A stretch of DNA of 64,000 bases from Roseiarcus sp963783175. Its GTDB lineage: Bacteria; Pseudomonadota; Alphaproteobacteria; Rhizobiales; Beijerinckiaceae. The stretch is from positions 124,001 through 188,000 of the forward strand of contig CAWANG010000036.1 in the NCBI GenBank assembly GCA_963783175.1, read 5' to 3'. Below the pieces are notes generated by a model, which saw nothing but the letters and a program-made list of their open reading frames with translations, did not search any database and was not told the origin of the DNA. Positions 54,781-63,154 of this stretch are shown here, one piece after another; the stretch's first letter is position 1; the number at the start of each line of letters is the position of its first letter. Both the position numbers and the translations under genes were made by a program.

Positions 54781-54837
54781 CCCGTTCTCCCGTTGGGAGA
54801 AGGTGGCCGGGCGTGAGCCGGCCGGATGAGGGGATCG
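54781..54837. repeat. Dispersed intergenic repeat with two hairpins
   Basis: TTCTCCC-GTT-GGGAGAA (54785-54801) and GGCCGG...CCGGCC (54805-54823) are two inverted repeats, followed by ATGAGGGG. Elements with this phrase (GGGAGAAGGTGGCC..., GGATGAGGGG) occur widely between genes in alphaproteobacteria. It lies 9 bases after hisG. Confidence 0.7.
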
Positions 54838-54895
54838 TCGCCGAACGCGGGCCGTATTCAAGCTGCTCTTTGGATTTTCCGAACAACATCTTGTC

Positions 54896-54925
54896 AAAAA
54901 CAGAAGGCTCGGCTATAGCCTTCTG
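54896..54925 (-). terminator. Intrinsic terminator, minus strand
   Basis: CAGAAGGCT (54901-54909) and AGCCTTCTG (54917-54925) form a perfect 9-bp stem with 7-base loop; read on the minus strand it is followed by TTTTTGACAAG. It would end the transcript of the quinone-oxidoreductase-like gene, which stops 320 bases upstream of it. Confidence 0.65.
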
Positions 54926-55245
54926 AGCATGGCAAAATCGATCATCGAGCAGCCGCCGTCGTCCGGTCGTCCTGTCCGCGCATTTCACCCCGCGCGGCGG
55001 CATTTTCGCTGCCTGGGCGGCATAGAAAGGATATTTATTGCCTGAGGCGGTCGGCGCAACCCATTGAAAAGGCTCGCTTCGTGACAAGGAGAAGTCGCAG
55101 GAAATTCGAGCCGTTTCTCCTTGGATTTCGTTTCGCTGCGGCTTAGATTTTGCTTTGCGATGGATTTTGGTCTTGATTGTGCGGGATATTTGATTTCCGA
55201 ACTCGCACGAGTCTTTGATTATGTTGCGGGACGGCTTTGCGCCCC
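54926..55245. other. AT-rich intergenic region with GATTTT motifs
   Basis: 320 bases with several GATTT words (55124, 55146, 55163, 55192) and other T-runs. The word GCAAAATCTAAGC (minus strand, ending near 55143) closely matches GCAAAATCCAAGC at 63290. No coding frame with family likeness is seen. Probably a dispersed intergenic element like that at 63.2 kb. Confidence 0.5.
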
Positions 55246-56229
55246 TCATGGGATCGTCACCACCAGCCGCCCCCGGGTCTCGCCTTTCACGATCCGCGCC
55301 CCGGCGTCGAACACCTGATTGAACGGAATGGTCTCGGTCATCGTCGCGAGCTTGGCGCGGTCGAGGTCGGCCGCGAGCCGCCGCCACGCCTCGAGCCGGT
55401 GCGGCGCCGGGCAATGGACGCTCTCGATGCCGAGGAGCGAGACGCCGCGGAGGATGAACGGCGCGACCGTCGCCGGCAGGTCCATGCCCCCCGCAAGGCC
55501 GCAGGCCGCGACCGCTCCGCCGTATTGCGTCTGGGCCAGAACGTTGGCCAGCGTCGTCGAGCCGACGCTGTCGACCGCCGCGGCCCACCGTTCCTTGCCG
55601 AGCGGCCTGCCGGGGGCGCTCAGCGTCGCCCGGTCGATCGCCTCGGCCGCGCCGAGCGACTTGAGATAGCCGGCCTCGGCGAGCCGCCCGGTCGAGGCGA
55701 TGACCGTCCAGCCCTTATCCGCGAGGAGCGAGATCGCCATCGAGCCGACGCCCCCGGCCGCTCCGGTCACCAGCGCCGGCCCCGAAGAGGGCTTGAGGCC
55801 CGCCCGCTCGATCGCGATCACCGCCAGCATCGCGGTGAAGCCCGCGGTGCCGATCGCCATCGCCTCGGCGCGCGTCAGCCCCGCCGGCAGCCTGACGAGC
55901 CAGTCGCCGTTCACCCGCGCTCGTTCGGCATAGCCGCCGAAATGGGTTTCGCTGAGGCCGTGGCCGGTCAGCACGACCTCATCGCCGGGCGCGAAGTCCG
56001 GCCGGCCCGACGTCTCGACGATTCCCGCGAGATCGACGCCGAGCACCATCGGAAAACTGCGGATGATCGCGGACTTGCCGCCAAGCGCAAGGCCGTCCTT
56101 GTAGTTGACGGTCGAGTGGGTGACGCGGATCGCCACGTCGCCGTCCATGAGGTCCCCGTCCTCCATGTCGACGAACCGGACGGTCTGCCCGGCGTCGGTC
56201 TTGTCGGCTCGAACGGCGCGGAACGTCAT
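55246..56229 (-). CDS. AcuI/YhdH-type quinone oxidoreductase (acrylyl-CoA reductase family)
   Basis: 327 residues, medium-chain dehydrogenase fold without zinc ligands. HSTVNYKDGLALGGKSAIIRSFPMVLGVDLAG and the cofactor loop VTGAAGGVGSMAISLLADKG fit YhdH/AcuI, which reduces acrylyl-CoA to propionyl-CoA with NADPH. The ATG at 56229 follows AAGGAC; the longer frame to 56982 is antisense to tag. Divergent from tag. Role in DMSP or 3-hydroxypropionate metabolism is only inferred from the family. Confidence 0.9.
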   Translation of the reverse strand: MTFRAVRADKTDAGQTVRFVDMEDGDLMDGDVAIRVTHSTVNYKDGLALGGKSAIIRSFPMVLGVDLAGIVETSGRPDFAPGDEVVLTGHGLSETHFGGYAERARVNGDWLVRLPAGLTRAEAMAIGTAGFTAMLAVIAIERAGLKPSSGPALVTGAAGGVGSMAISLLADKGWTVIASTGRLAEAGYLKSLGAAEAIDRATLSAPGRPLGKERWAAAVDSVGSTTLANVLAQTQYGGAVAACGLAGGMDLPATVAPFILRGVSLLGIESVHCPAPHRLEAWRRLAADLDRAKLATMTETIPFNQVFDAGARIVKGETRGRLVVTIP

Positions 56230-56382
56230 GCCAAAGTCCTTGAGTTCGGCGGGGCGAGATCTATTGGCGAGATTTGCCGAGCCGGTCAAATGCCTCCCGC
56301 TTGCGGATGCTTGAACGCCGCCACGCGCCGGGCGAAGATTCGTCCCCTGCAACCGGATCTCGAAGAAAGGGGAGACCCGCCA

Positions 56383-57021
56383 ATGCCTGATCGAGAGAAG
56401 CCCCCGCGCCCTGTCGCCGCGGCGCGCGGCGTCGACGGCCTCCTTCGCTGCCCGTGGCCGGGCGCCGATCCGCTCTACCTCGCCTATCACGACGAGGAAT
56501 GGGGCGTGCCGGAATACGACGACCAGGCAATGTTCGAGAAGCTGGTGCTCGACGGCTTCCAGGCCGGGCTCTCCTGGATCACAATCCTGCGCAAGCGCCC
56601 GGCCTTCCGGAAGGCGTTCGACGGCTTCGATCCAGTTAAGATCGCACGCTGGAGCGAAAAGAAGAAGGATGCGCTGATGCAGGACGCCGGCATCGTCCGC
56701 AACCGGGCCAAGATCGAGGCGACAGTCGCGCTCGCGCGCATCAGCCTCGACTTCAAGGAGAAAGGTGGGCTCGCCCGCCACTTGTGGAGCTTCGTCGACG
56801 GGCGGCCGATTCAGAACGCGCGCCGCAGCATGACCGAAATGCAGGCCGAGAGCGAGGTTTCGCGCGCCATCGCCAAGGACCTGCGGGCGCGCGGCGGAAA
56901 TTTCGTCGGGCCGACGATCATCTACGCGTTCATGCAGGCGACCGGCATGGTCAACGACCATCTCGTCGACTGCTGCCGGCATGAGGCCTGCCGGGCGCTG
57001 GCGCGCGAGTTCAAGCCGTGA
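56383..57021 (+). CDS. tag: DNA-3-methyladenine glycosylase I
   Basis: 212 residues with RCPWPGADPLYLAYHDEEWGVPEYDDQAMFEKLVLDGFQAGLSW and IRNRAKI-like region; the zinc ligands are Cys near the start, the YHDEEWG His and the CRHEAC His and Cys near the end. Removes 3-methyladenine from alkylated DNA. ATG at 56383 after AAAGGGGAG. Its TGA overlaps the GTG of the next gene (GTGA), so they are coupled. Confidence 0.95.
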   Translation: MPDREKPPRPVAAARGVDGLLRCPWPGADPLYLAYHDEEWGVPEYDDQAMFEKLVLDGFQAGLSWITILRKRPAFRKAFDGFDPVKIARWSEKKKDALMQDAGIVRNRAKIEATVALARISLDFKEKGGLARHLWSFVDGRPIQNARRSMTEMQAESEVSRAIAKDLRARGGNFVGPTIIYAFMQATGMVNDHLVDCCRHEACRALAREFKP

Positions 57022-57632
57022 GCGAGGGCGCGACGCGGCGCGCCTGGCAGCGGATGCTGTCGGGGCGGCGACTCGACCTCATCGATCCTTCGCCGCTCGA
57101 CGTCGAGATCGGCGACATCGCCCACGGCCTCGCGCGCGTAGCCCGCTGGAACGGCCAGACCAAGGGACAGGAGATCTTCTCCGTCGCCCAGCATTCGCTG
57201 CTGGTGGAGGCGCTGTTCGCAGCCCGCGAGCCCTCTTTTCCAGGCAAGGCGCGGCTCACGGCGCTGCTGCATGACGCGCCCGAATATGTGATCGGCGACA
57301 TGATCTCGCCGTTCAAGGCGGCGATCGGCGGCGATTACAAGCTGATCGAGGAGCGCCTCAAGCGGGCGATCCACATCCGCTTCGGCCTGGCCGCCGAGCC
57401 GCCGAACGATCTCAACCGCTCAATCAAGATCGCCGACCGGGCCTCGGCCTATCTCGAGGCGACCGCGCTTGCCGGCTTCTCGATTGCCGAGGCGCGCAAA
57501 CTGTTTGGCGCGCCAGAACTGCCGCCGCGTGACTTTGCCGCCTATCTCGAGCCGATGCGCCCGGCGGCCGTCGAAGCCCGTTTCCTCGGCCGGTTCAGCG
57601 AACTCGACGCCGAGGCCGCCAAGACTTTATAA
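57018..57632 (+). CDS. HD-domain hydrolase, YfbR-like
   Basis: 204 residues. The motif begins with SVAQHSLLVEALF (first His), then TALLHDAPEYVIGDMISPFK (His-Asp), and a later Asp in IKIADRASAYLE: the H...HD...D set of metal-dependent phosphohydrolases. YfbR-like proteins dephosphorylate deoxyribonucleoside monophosphates. GTG start overlaps the tag stop by 4 bases. Followed 26 bases later by the tyrosine phosphatase gene. Confidence 0.88.
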   Translation: MSEGATRRAWQRMLSGRRLDLIDPSPLDVEIGDIAHGLARVARWNGQTKGQEIFSVAQHSLLVEALFAAREPSFPGKARLTALLHDAPEYVIGDMISPFKAAIGGDYKLIEERLKRAIHIRFGLAAEPPNDLNRSIKIADRASAYLEATALAGFSIAEARKLFGAPELPPRDFAAYLEPMRPAAVEARFLGRFSELDAEAAKTL

Positions 57633-57657
57633 GGGCGCCGCCGCCTGGAAACGCCAC

Positions 57658-58170
57658 ATGTCGCGCCTTCACATCTGTTCGCTTGCCCTGATCGCCGAAA
57701 CCGTGGCCAAAACCGGCGCCCGGACCCTCGTGACCCTGTTGAGCCCCGGCACGAATGTCGAGCGCCCGGTTGGCATCAGGCCCGAGCGGCATCTTTATCT
57801 CGCTGTCTCCGATATCGTCGAGCCGACGCCCGGCCAGGTCTTGCCGGAGGCTACCCACCTCGAAGACCTGCTCGGCTTCGTCCATGCCTGGGATCGCGCC
57901 GAGCCGATGGTGATCCATTGTTTCGCCGGCGTAAGCCGTTCGACGGCTGCCGCTTACATCGCCGCCTGCGCGCTGAGGCCCGGCCGCGACGAATTCGCCA
58001 TCGCACGGGCGATGCGCGCCGCCTCTCCGACCGCCACGCCCAACCCTCGCCTCATCGCCCTCGCCGACGCTGCGCTCGGCCGGCGCGGCCGGATGAATGA
58101 GGCGATTGCAACCATCGGCCGGGGCGAGGCGTGTTTCGAAGGCACGCCGTTCACGCTGGAGCTGGGATGA
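57658..58170 (+). CDS. Tyrosine phosphatase-like protein
   Basis: 170 residues. The loop HCFAGVSRSTAAAYIAAC (His87, Cys88, Arg94) fits HCxxGxxR of tyrosine/dual-specificity phosphatases; the general acid is probably Asp79 in FVHAWDRAEP. Cytoplasmic. Third gene after tag and the HD hydrolase. The ATG at 57658 is preferred over the longer frame from 57469, which overlaps the HD gene. Substrate unknown. Confidence 0.88.
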   Translation: MSRLHICSLALIAETVAKTGARTLVTLLSPGTNVERPVGIRPERHLYLAVSDIVEPTPGQVLPEATHLEDLLGFVHAWDRAEPMVIHCFAGVSRSTAAAYIAACALRPGRDEFAIARAMRAASPTATPNPRLIALADAALGRRGRMNEAIATIGRGEACFEGTPFTLELG

Positions 58171-58218
58171 GAGACCCAAGCGGGCGCGATCTTCCCTCAA
58201 GCCATGATCTGGGGTGGG

Positions 58219-59823
58219 CTATTCTACCGCCCGCAGATTCGCCAGACGCGCGTCGCGCAAATCGAGTTCGTACTCGATTCGCCGCCGTGCGTCTTCCTTC
58301 AGTTCGCCATTGCGATAGAGAGAATCGATCAGGCTCCGCTCGGCTTCGATCAGCGAATATTCGAGTTCGTCGCCAAACTCGACGAGTTTCTTGTGCCGGG
58401 GGTCGCCATCGTTTCGGTAGTCGACGTGGCGAAGGCGATCGCGATACAGGGCGCGCATCGGCGCCGCGACGGACTCGGGCAGCTTGCGGTCGGCCGCCAG
58501 CGCGTCAAGCCGTTCCATCCCCGCCTCGATCGCGCGCCTGCGGACCTTGAACTCCTCGCTTCTCTCGTCCTGCCGCTCACGCCGTCCAGCGTTGGCGAGG
58601 CCGAGCGCCCGGGTCACGAAGGGCAGCGTCAGCCCTTCGCCGACCAGGGTCACGATGATCACGCAGAAGGTCAGGAAGAGGATCATGTCGCGGTCCGGAA
58701 ATGGGCTTCCGTCGGCGATCGTGAACGGGATCGCCAGCGCCGCCGTCAGAGAAACGATGCCGCGGACTCCGGTGAACGCGAGGACGAACGGCCATTGCCA
58801 TGGCGGCGAGGGATCCACCCGGCGGATCGCGGGGACGAGCCAGCGCGGCAGATAGGTTGCCGGATACATCCAGACGAATCGGGTCGCGATCACCACGGCG
58901 CTGACGACAATGGCCGCGATGACCAGATCGGAAATCGAATAGGCGGCGATGCTCGACATCAGCCTTCGCGCCTGCAGGCCGGTGATCAGGAACACCATGC
59001 CTTCGACCAGGTAGGTCAGGAAGTCCCAGAAGAAGACGCCCTGAAGCCGGGTCGCGGCGGGAATCAGCCGGGGGCCGTTCCAGCTGACGTAGAGTCCGGC
59101 CGCCACCGTGGCGAGCACGCCGGTGCCTCCGAGCCGCTCGGGCGGCCAATAGGCCACGAACGGCGTGAGTATCGAGAGCATGATTTCGACGCCGGGATCG
59201 CGGACCCAGCGGCGGATGCGAAGCATGAGCCAACCCGCGCCGATCCCCCACACGATCTCACAGGCGACAATGGCCGCCAGGCTCCCGACGGCCTCCACGA
59301 ATGAAAACGATCCGATGCTGACCGCGGTTACCGCGAAGCGATAGAGAGTGAGCGCCGTCGCATCGTTGGCTAGCCCCTCGCCTTCGAGAATGACGAGGAG
59401 ACGCTTCGGGAGCTGCAATCGTCGCGCAATCGCCAACGGCGCCACCGGGTCGGGCGGAGAGACGATGGCGCCCAAAACGAAACCGACCGGCCACGGAAAG
59501 CCCAGTAGCCAATGAGTCGCCGCGGCGACGGCGACGGTGGTGAAAACCACAGCGCCCAAAGCCAATTGCGTAATCGGGCGGAGGTTGAACCGGAATTCCC
59601 GCCAGCTCATCTTCACCGCCGCCCAGTAGATGACGGGCGGCAGCACGAGCGCCAGGACGAGATCGGGGGCGAGTTCGAGCGTCGGCAGCCCAGGGGTGAG
59701 GGCGAGCCCGACGCCCGTGATCACGAGGAGAATTGCCGGGGGAACCTTCAATCGCTTCGCGACCAGGGCGACCACGGAAATGACGGCCAAGAGCAGGATC
59801 AGAGTCTGAAATGTCCCAGTCAT
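58219..59823 (-). CDS. Na+/H+ antiporter, CPA1 family
   Basis: 534 residues with about twelve membrane segments: VLPPVIYWAAVKMSWREFRFNL, AIVSPPDPVAPLAIARRLQLP, LEGEGLANDATALTLYRFA, and FTGVRGIVSLTAALAIP are the CPA1 (TIGR00831) motifs. The last 100 residues are a charged helical tail. Second antiporter in the window; unlike the one at 14.8 kb it has no cNMP domain. Single gene; the ATG at 59823 has GAGGCAGG upstream. Confidence 0.93.
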   Translation of the reverse strand: MTGTFQTLILLLAVISVVALVAKRLKVPPAILLVITGVGLALTPGLPTLELAPDLVLALVLPPVIYWAAVKMSWREFRFNLRPITQLALGAVVFTTVAVAAATHWLLGFPWPVGFVLGAIVSPPDPVAPLAIARRLQLPKRLLVILEGEGLANDATALTLYRFAVTAVSIGSFSFVEAVGSLAAIVACEIVWGIGAGWLMLRIRRWVRDPGVEIMLSILTPFVAYWPPERLGGTGVLATVAAGLYVSWNGPRLIPAATRLQGVFFWDFLTYLVEGMVFLITGLQARRLMSSIAAYSISDLVIAAIVVSAVVIATRFVWMYPATYLPRWLVPAIRRVDPSPPWQWPFVLAFTGVRGIVSLTAALAIPFTIADGSPFPDRDMILFLTFCVIIVTLVGEGLTLPFVTRALGLANAGRRERQDERSEEFKVRRRAIEAGMERLDALAADRKLPESVAAPMRALYRDRLRHVDYRNDGDPRHKKLVEFGDELEYSLIEAERSLIDSLYRNGELKEDARRRIEYELDLRDARLANLRAVE

Positions 59824-60025
59824 CTTCGCCTGCCTCCAATCGACAAGAATTCACCAGGGAGAGACTGCCGAGATTCGATCGCCAGCGGCAACATCGTTGT
59901 GGAAGCCTTGGCCGAGGATGGGACGCTTCGCACGATTCTCGCGAAGGCGGCTTTGCTCGTCCGGAACTTGGCACCTCGCCGCGCAGGCGATGCCGCAGAT
60001 TCGTTCAGGCGCGCCTCGGCGGAGC

Positions 60026-60448
60026 CTACCGCTTCACCGCCTTCGCCATCGCGTCCTGCTCGGCCGCGGGCGGGTCGCCGAAGAAGGCTGGATCATTGTC
60101 CTTGCCGCCGAGCGCGCCATAGGCGTGCGCCCCGTTGGTGTCGAACAGGACAACGAACTTGTGCGCCGCGCAGTCCGTCGGCTTGCAGACGAAGGAAATC
60201 TCATACGACTTGCCATCGATGGTGAGGCTCGTGACCTGGCTCGCGACGCCGTCGAAGTTCCGGTTGAACGCGACGAGCCAGTCGGGCGTGGGCTGCACGA
60301 GCTTCATCAGTTTGTCCCACGACGCCCGATATGGCGACTTGCCGTGCAGCGCGTCGAACAGGAATTCGGTCTCGCCCGCTTGCGCGGCGCCGGCGATGAT
60401 AGCCAGGGAGAGAGCGAACGTAAGAGTGAGAGAACGACTTAAGCGCAT
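60026..60448 (-). CDS. Ivy-type lysozyme inhibitor
   Basis: 140 residues: signal peptide (SLTLTFALSLAIIAGAAQA), then the Ivy fold with TSLTIDGKSYEISFVCKPTDCAAHKFVVLFD. The CKPTDC loop matches the CKPHxC loop that plugs the active site of c-type lysozyme in Ivy. Periplasmic protein protecting the wall from lysozyme or its own lytic enzymes. Alone, with short gaps to the neighbours. Confidence 0.88.
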   Translation of the reverse strand: MRLSRSLTLTFALSLAIIAGAAQAGETEFLFDALHGKSPYRASWDKLMKLVQPTPDWLVAFNRNFDGVASQVTSLTIDGKSYEISFVCKPTDCAAHKFVVLFDTNGAHAYGALGGKDNDPAFFGDPPAAEQDAMAKAVKR

Positions 60449-60540
60449 CTTGGAAACGGCCGCCTGCTGTTGGACGATGGAATGGGACCTTCGGCTAAGT
60501 CACGCCGGCGCCCGATTGACCGCTCGGCGCTTCGCGCCGG

Positions 60541-60777
60541 CTAGAACGCCTTGAACGTGATCATGGTGCGCGTGTCGACAATTCCGGGGATGACCTGCAC
60601 TTTGTGGCCGACGAAATGGCCGATATCGACGTTCGATTCGACGTAGAACTTGGCCAGAATGTCGTAATCGCCGGCGATCGAATAGATCTCGGAGGCGATT
60701 TCCGCCTCCGCGAGGGCGCTCGCGACCTCGTAGGTCCGTCCGAGCGCGCATTTGATTTGGACGAAGAACGTCTGCAT
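60541..60777 (-). CDS. Stand-alone Lrp/AsnC ligand-binding (RAM) domain protein
   Basis: 78 residues: FFVQIKCALGRTYEVASALAEAEIASEIYSIAGDYDILAKFYVES...VGHKVQVIPGIVDTRTMITFKAF. This is the whole RAM domain of Lrp/AsnC regulators without the DNA-binding HTH. Such small proteins bind amino acids or regulate by partnering full-length Lrp proteins. ATG at 60777; 4 bases from the stop of the next gene upstream, with which it may form an operon. Confidence 0.9.
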   Translation of the reverse strand: MQTFFVQIKCALGRTYEVASALAEAEIASEIYSIAGDYDILAKFYVESNVDIGHFVGHKVQVIPGIVDTRTMITFKAF

Positions 60778-60781
60778 CCGA

Positions 60782-61798
60782 TCACGGCCCCTGTTTGCCG
60801 CTCTCTTCTGCAACAACTTCGACGTCGTGGTCCATCCCCGTCTGAACCTGGAAGGTCGACTGGTAGATCTTGGAATCGTGCCGCGCGATGACCACGTACT
60901 CCCCCTCGGCGAGCACCAACGAGGGAAAGGCGCCCACGAGCTCACGGATGACGTCGCCTCCCGGCGTGAGCACGGTGAAGGTGGTGTTGGCGAGCGCCTC
61001 GGCTCCCGGCTTGTTGACGAGCTTGAGCGTCATCGTTGCGCAGCGATGCTTGATCGTGACATCGACCCGCTTGCCGGAGGTGACCCTGATGTCGGCGTTG
61101 ACGATCGAATTGGAGGGGATTGCGGCGGGCGGCGCAACCACTGCCGATTTGCCCGAATTGGCCGCAGCGTTCACTCCCGAATGAGCGCCGACGGTGTCGA
61201 GGAATGTCGAGACGATATGATAGGAGCCCTCAGGGAGCCCGATAATATCGCCCGCCTTGCCTTTGGCGTAGACGAGCTTGCCGAGGGGATTGCGGTTCTG
61301 GGGCACGTAGATCGCCAGCGACAGCTTGGACGGGTCGATCGGCGCGTCGGCGAGCGTCCCTTCGATTTTCAGCGCCCCCGCCGACAGGGTGAGCCGCTCG
61401 GAGCGCACCTCGGCGCCGAGCGTCACCCGTTTGGCCGCGCTCGCGAGGCCAAAGGCGACGTGGACGACATAGTCGCCGGCGGGAATCGTCAGCGTCGGCT
61501 GGGCGAGGCTGGATTCGACGATGAGCGGGTGCGAGCCGTCCGGATCGGCTTGCGCAGCGAAGACACGCCAGCGCAGACCTCCCGTGAGCGGCGCGCCGCC
61601 GCCATTCAGGACGGCGGAGAGGCCAAGCGTCGCCTGGGCGGGTTGGCTCGCCGGGGCCGGAGTCGATTCGCCCGGCGGCGCCGGGACCGAGTCGCGCGGC
61701 GGCGTCTGGGCGGAATCGGTCGCGGTCTGGGCGCCCGCGGGCGCAATCAGCGCCAGGAGCGCGACCAAGAGCGCCAGAATTCGCCAATTCGGTCTCAA
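60782..61798 (-). CDS. Exported hypothetical protein
   Basis: 338 residues: signal peptide (ILALLVALLALIAPAGA), a Pro/Thr/Ala-rich linker (30-60), then repeated beta-rich units (LRWRVFAAQADPDG..., LTIPAGDYVVHVAFGLASAAKRVTLG..., GLPEGSYHIVSTFLD..., TLKLVNKPGAEALANTTFTVLTPGG). The 'GxYxV' phrases resemble carboxypeptidase-regulatory or PEGA-like sandwich domains. Function unknown, likely an envelope protein. Starts at ATG 61798. Shares an operon with the RAM gene downstream. Confidence 0.8.
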   Translation of the reverse strand: MRPNWRILALLVALLALIAPAGAQTATDSAQTPPRDSVPAPPGESTPAPASQPAQATLGLSAVLNGGGAPLTGGLRWRVFAAQADPDGSHPLIVESSLAQPTLTIPAGDYVVHVAFGLASAAKRVTLGAEVRSERLTLSAGALKIEGTLADAPIDPSKLSLAIYVPQNRNPLGKLVYAKGKAGDIIGLPEGSYHIVSTFLDTVGAHSGVNAAANSGKSAVVAPPAAIPSNSIVNADIRVTSGKRVDVTIKHRCATMTLKLVNKPGAEALANTTFTVLTPGGDVIRELVGAFPSLVLAEGEYVVIARHDSKIYQSTFQVQTGMDHDVEVVAEESGKQGP

Positions 61799-61947
61799 TC
61801 CGCCTCGCCTTGCCGAAAATGGCCGCCGCCCGATGGCGCCCGTGTGTCCCGCGCGGCTCGTGACGCCACATTGAGGCGGATCAAGGGCGGTTTACAGCTG
61901 TCGGGAATTCGGCCAAGAGCCAACCTTTCCTGAAGAAAGAGTCAGCG

Positions 61948-62517
61948 ATGAACGATACGATCTCGCTCCTGAAACGCCGCAGATCCGTTCCGCCGCCAAT
62001 GATGACCGGACCGGGCCCGACCGCTGAGGAACTGACGACGATCCTAACCGTCGCCTCGCGGGTGCCCGATCACGGGAAGCTCGCGCCCTGGCGGTTCGTG
62101 GTCTTCGAAGGCGCGGCGCGGGAGCGCGCCAGCCGGCTCGCGCTCGATATCCTCGTCGCGGACAAGCCCGACCTGGATGAAGCCATCCGAGCCGAGGAGC
62201 AGCGCCGCTTCGCTCGCGCGCCGCTCGTCGTCGCCGTCGTGTCGCGCGCCGCGCCGCACCCCAAGATCCCGGAATGGGAACAGGTCCTGTCCGCGGGCGC
62301 GGTGTGCATGAACATGATTGTCGCCGCTCGCGCCCTTGGATTCTCCGCCACCTGGCTGACCGGGTGGATGGCCTACGACGAACGGTTTCGCGCCGCGATT
62401 GGCCTTGCCGACCACGAGCGCATCGCCGGTTTCATTCACATCGGCAGGGCGAGCGTAGCAATCGAGGATCGCCCACGGCCCCCGTTGGCGGAGATCATGA
62501 CAACCTTTCCCGAGTGA
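61948..62517 (+). CDS. Nitroreductase family protein (YdjA-like)
   Basis: 189 residues. LLKRRRSVPPPMMTGPGPTAEELTTILTVASRVPDHGKLAPWRFVVFEG and FSATWLTGWMAYDERFRAAIGL, then FIHIGRA, are the YdjA-type nitroreductase motifs (FMN-binding Arg-Arg-Ser at the start). An FMN- and NAD(P)H-dependent reductase in the cytoplasm; substrate unknown. ATG at 61948 after GAAAGAG. Followed, 13 bases later, by a flavin reductase-like gene. Confidence 0.93.
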   Translation: MNDTISLLKRRRSVPPPMMTGPGPTAEELTTILTVASRVPDHGKLAPWRFVVFEGAARERASRLALDILVADKPDLDEAIRAEEQRRFARAPLVVAVVSRAAPHPKIPEWEQVLSAGAVCMNMIVAARALGFSATWLTGWMAYDERFRAAIGLADHERIAGFIHIGRASVAIEDRPRPPLAEIMTTFPE

Positions 62518-62530
62518 GGGCCGAGCGCCG

Positions 62531-63154
62531 ATGTTCTATGCGACCGCGGATCGCGACCGGACAAAGCTGCCGCGCGATCCCTTCAAGGCGATCGTCGCCC
62601 CGCGTCCGATCGGCTGGATCTCGACCCGCGCACTCGACGGGCGCGTCAATCTCGCCCCTTACAGCTTCTTCAACGGTTTCTGCAGCGTCCCGCCGATCGT
62701 CGGCTTCTCGAGCGAGGGCTGGAAGGATTCGGCGACGTTCGCCAAGGAAAGCGGCGAGTTCGTCGCCAACCTGGCGACGTTCGATCTGCGCGGTCCGATG
62801 AACGAAACATCGGCCCCGTTCGCTCGCGGCGACAACGAATTCGCCCGCGCTCGCCTGAGCATGGCTGCTTGCCGTCTGGTCGCCGCGCCGCGGGTCGCGG
62901 AGAGTCCGGCCGCATTGGAATGCAAAGTGGTCGACGTGATCGAGATCAGATCGGCGAGCGGCGCGTTGAGCGGCGCCGTGCTCACGCTCGGCGAGGTGAT
63001 CGCCTTTCACATCGACGATGAGTTCCTTGTCGACGGCCGTTTCGACACCGCCCGCGCCCATCCGCTCGCCCGCTGCGGCTACCAGGACTACGCCGCGGTC
63101 GAGAAAGTCTTCGCGATGCCGCGGCCAAAGGGCGGCGGCGATGGCGTGACCTGA
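62531..63154 (+). CDS. Flavin reductase-like protein
   Basis: 207 residues of the DIM6/NTAB (flavin-reductase-like) fold: FKAIVAPRPIGWISTRALDGRVNLAPYSFFNGFCSVPPIVGFSS binds FMN, with SAPFARGDNEFARARLS in the middle and GVxxAFHIDDEFL-like end. Often acts on FMN with NADH or in degradation pathways. In operon with the nitroreductase-like gene upstream. ATG at 62531 after GAGGGCCGAG. Confidence 0.93.
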   Translation: MFYATADRDRTKLPRDPFKAIVAPRPIGWISTRALDGRVNLAPYSFFNGFCSVPPIVGFSSEGWKDSATFAKESGEFVANLATFDLRGPMNETSAPFARGDNEFARARLSMAACRLVAAPRVAESPAALECKVVDVIEIRSASGALSGAVLTLGEVIAFHIDDEFLVDGRFDTARAHPLARCGYQDYAAVEKVFAMPRPKGGGDGVT

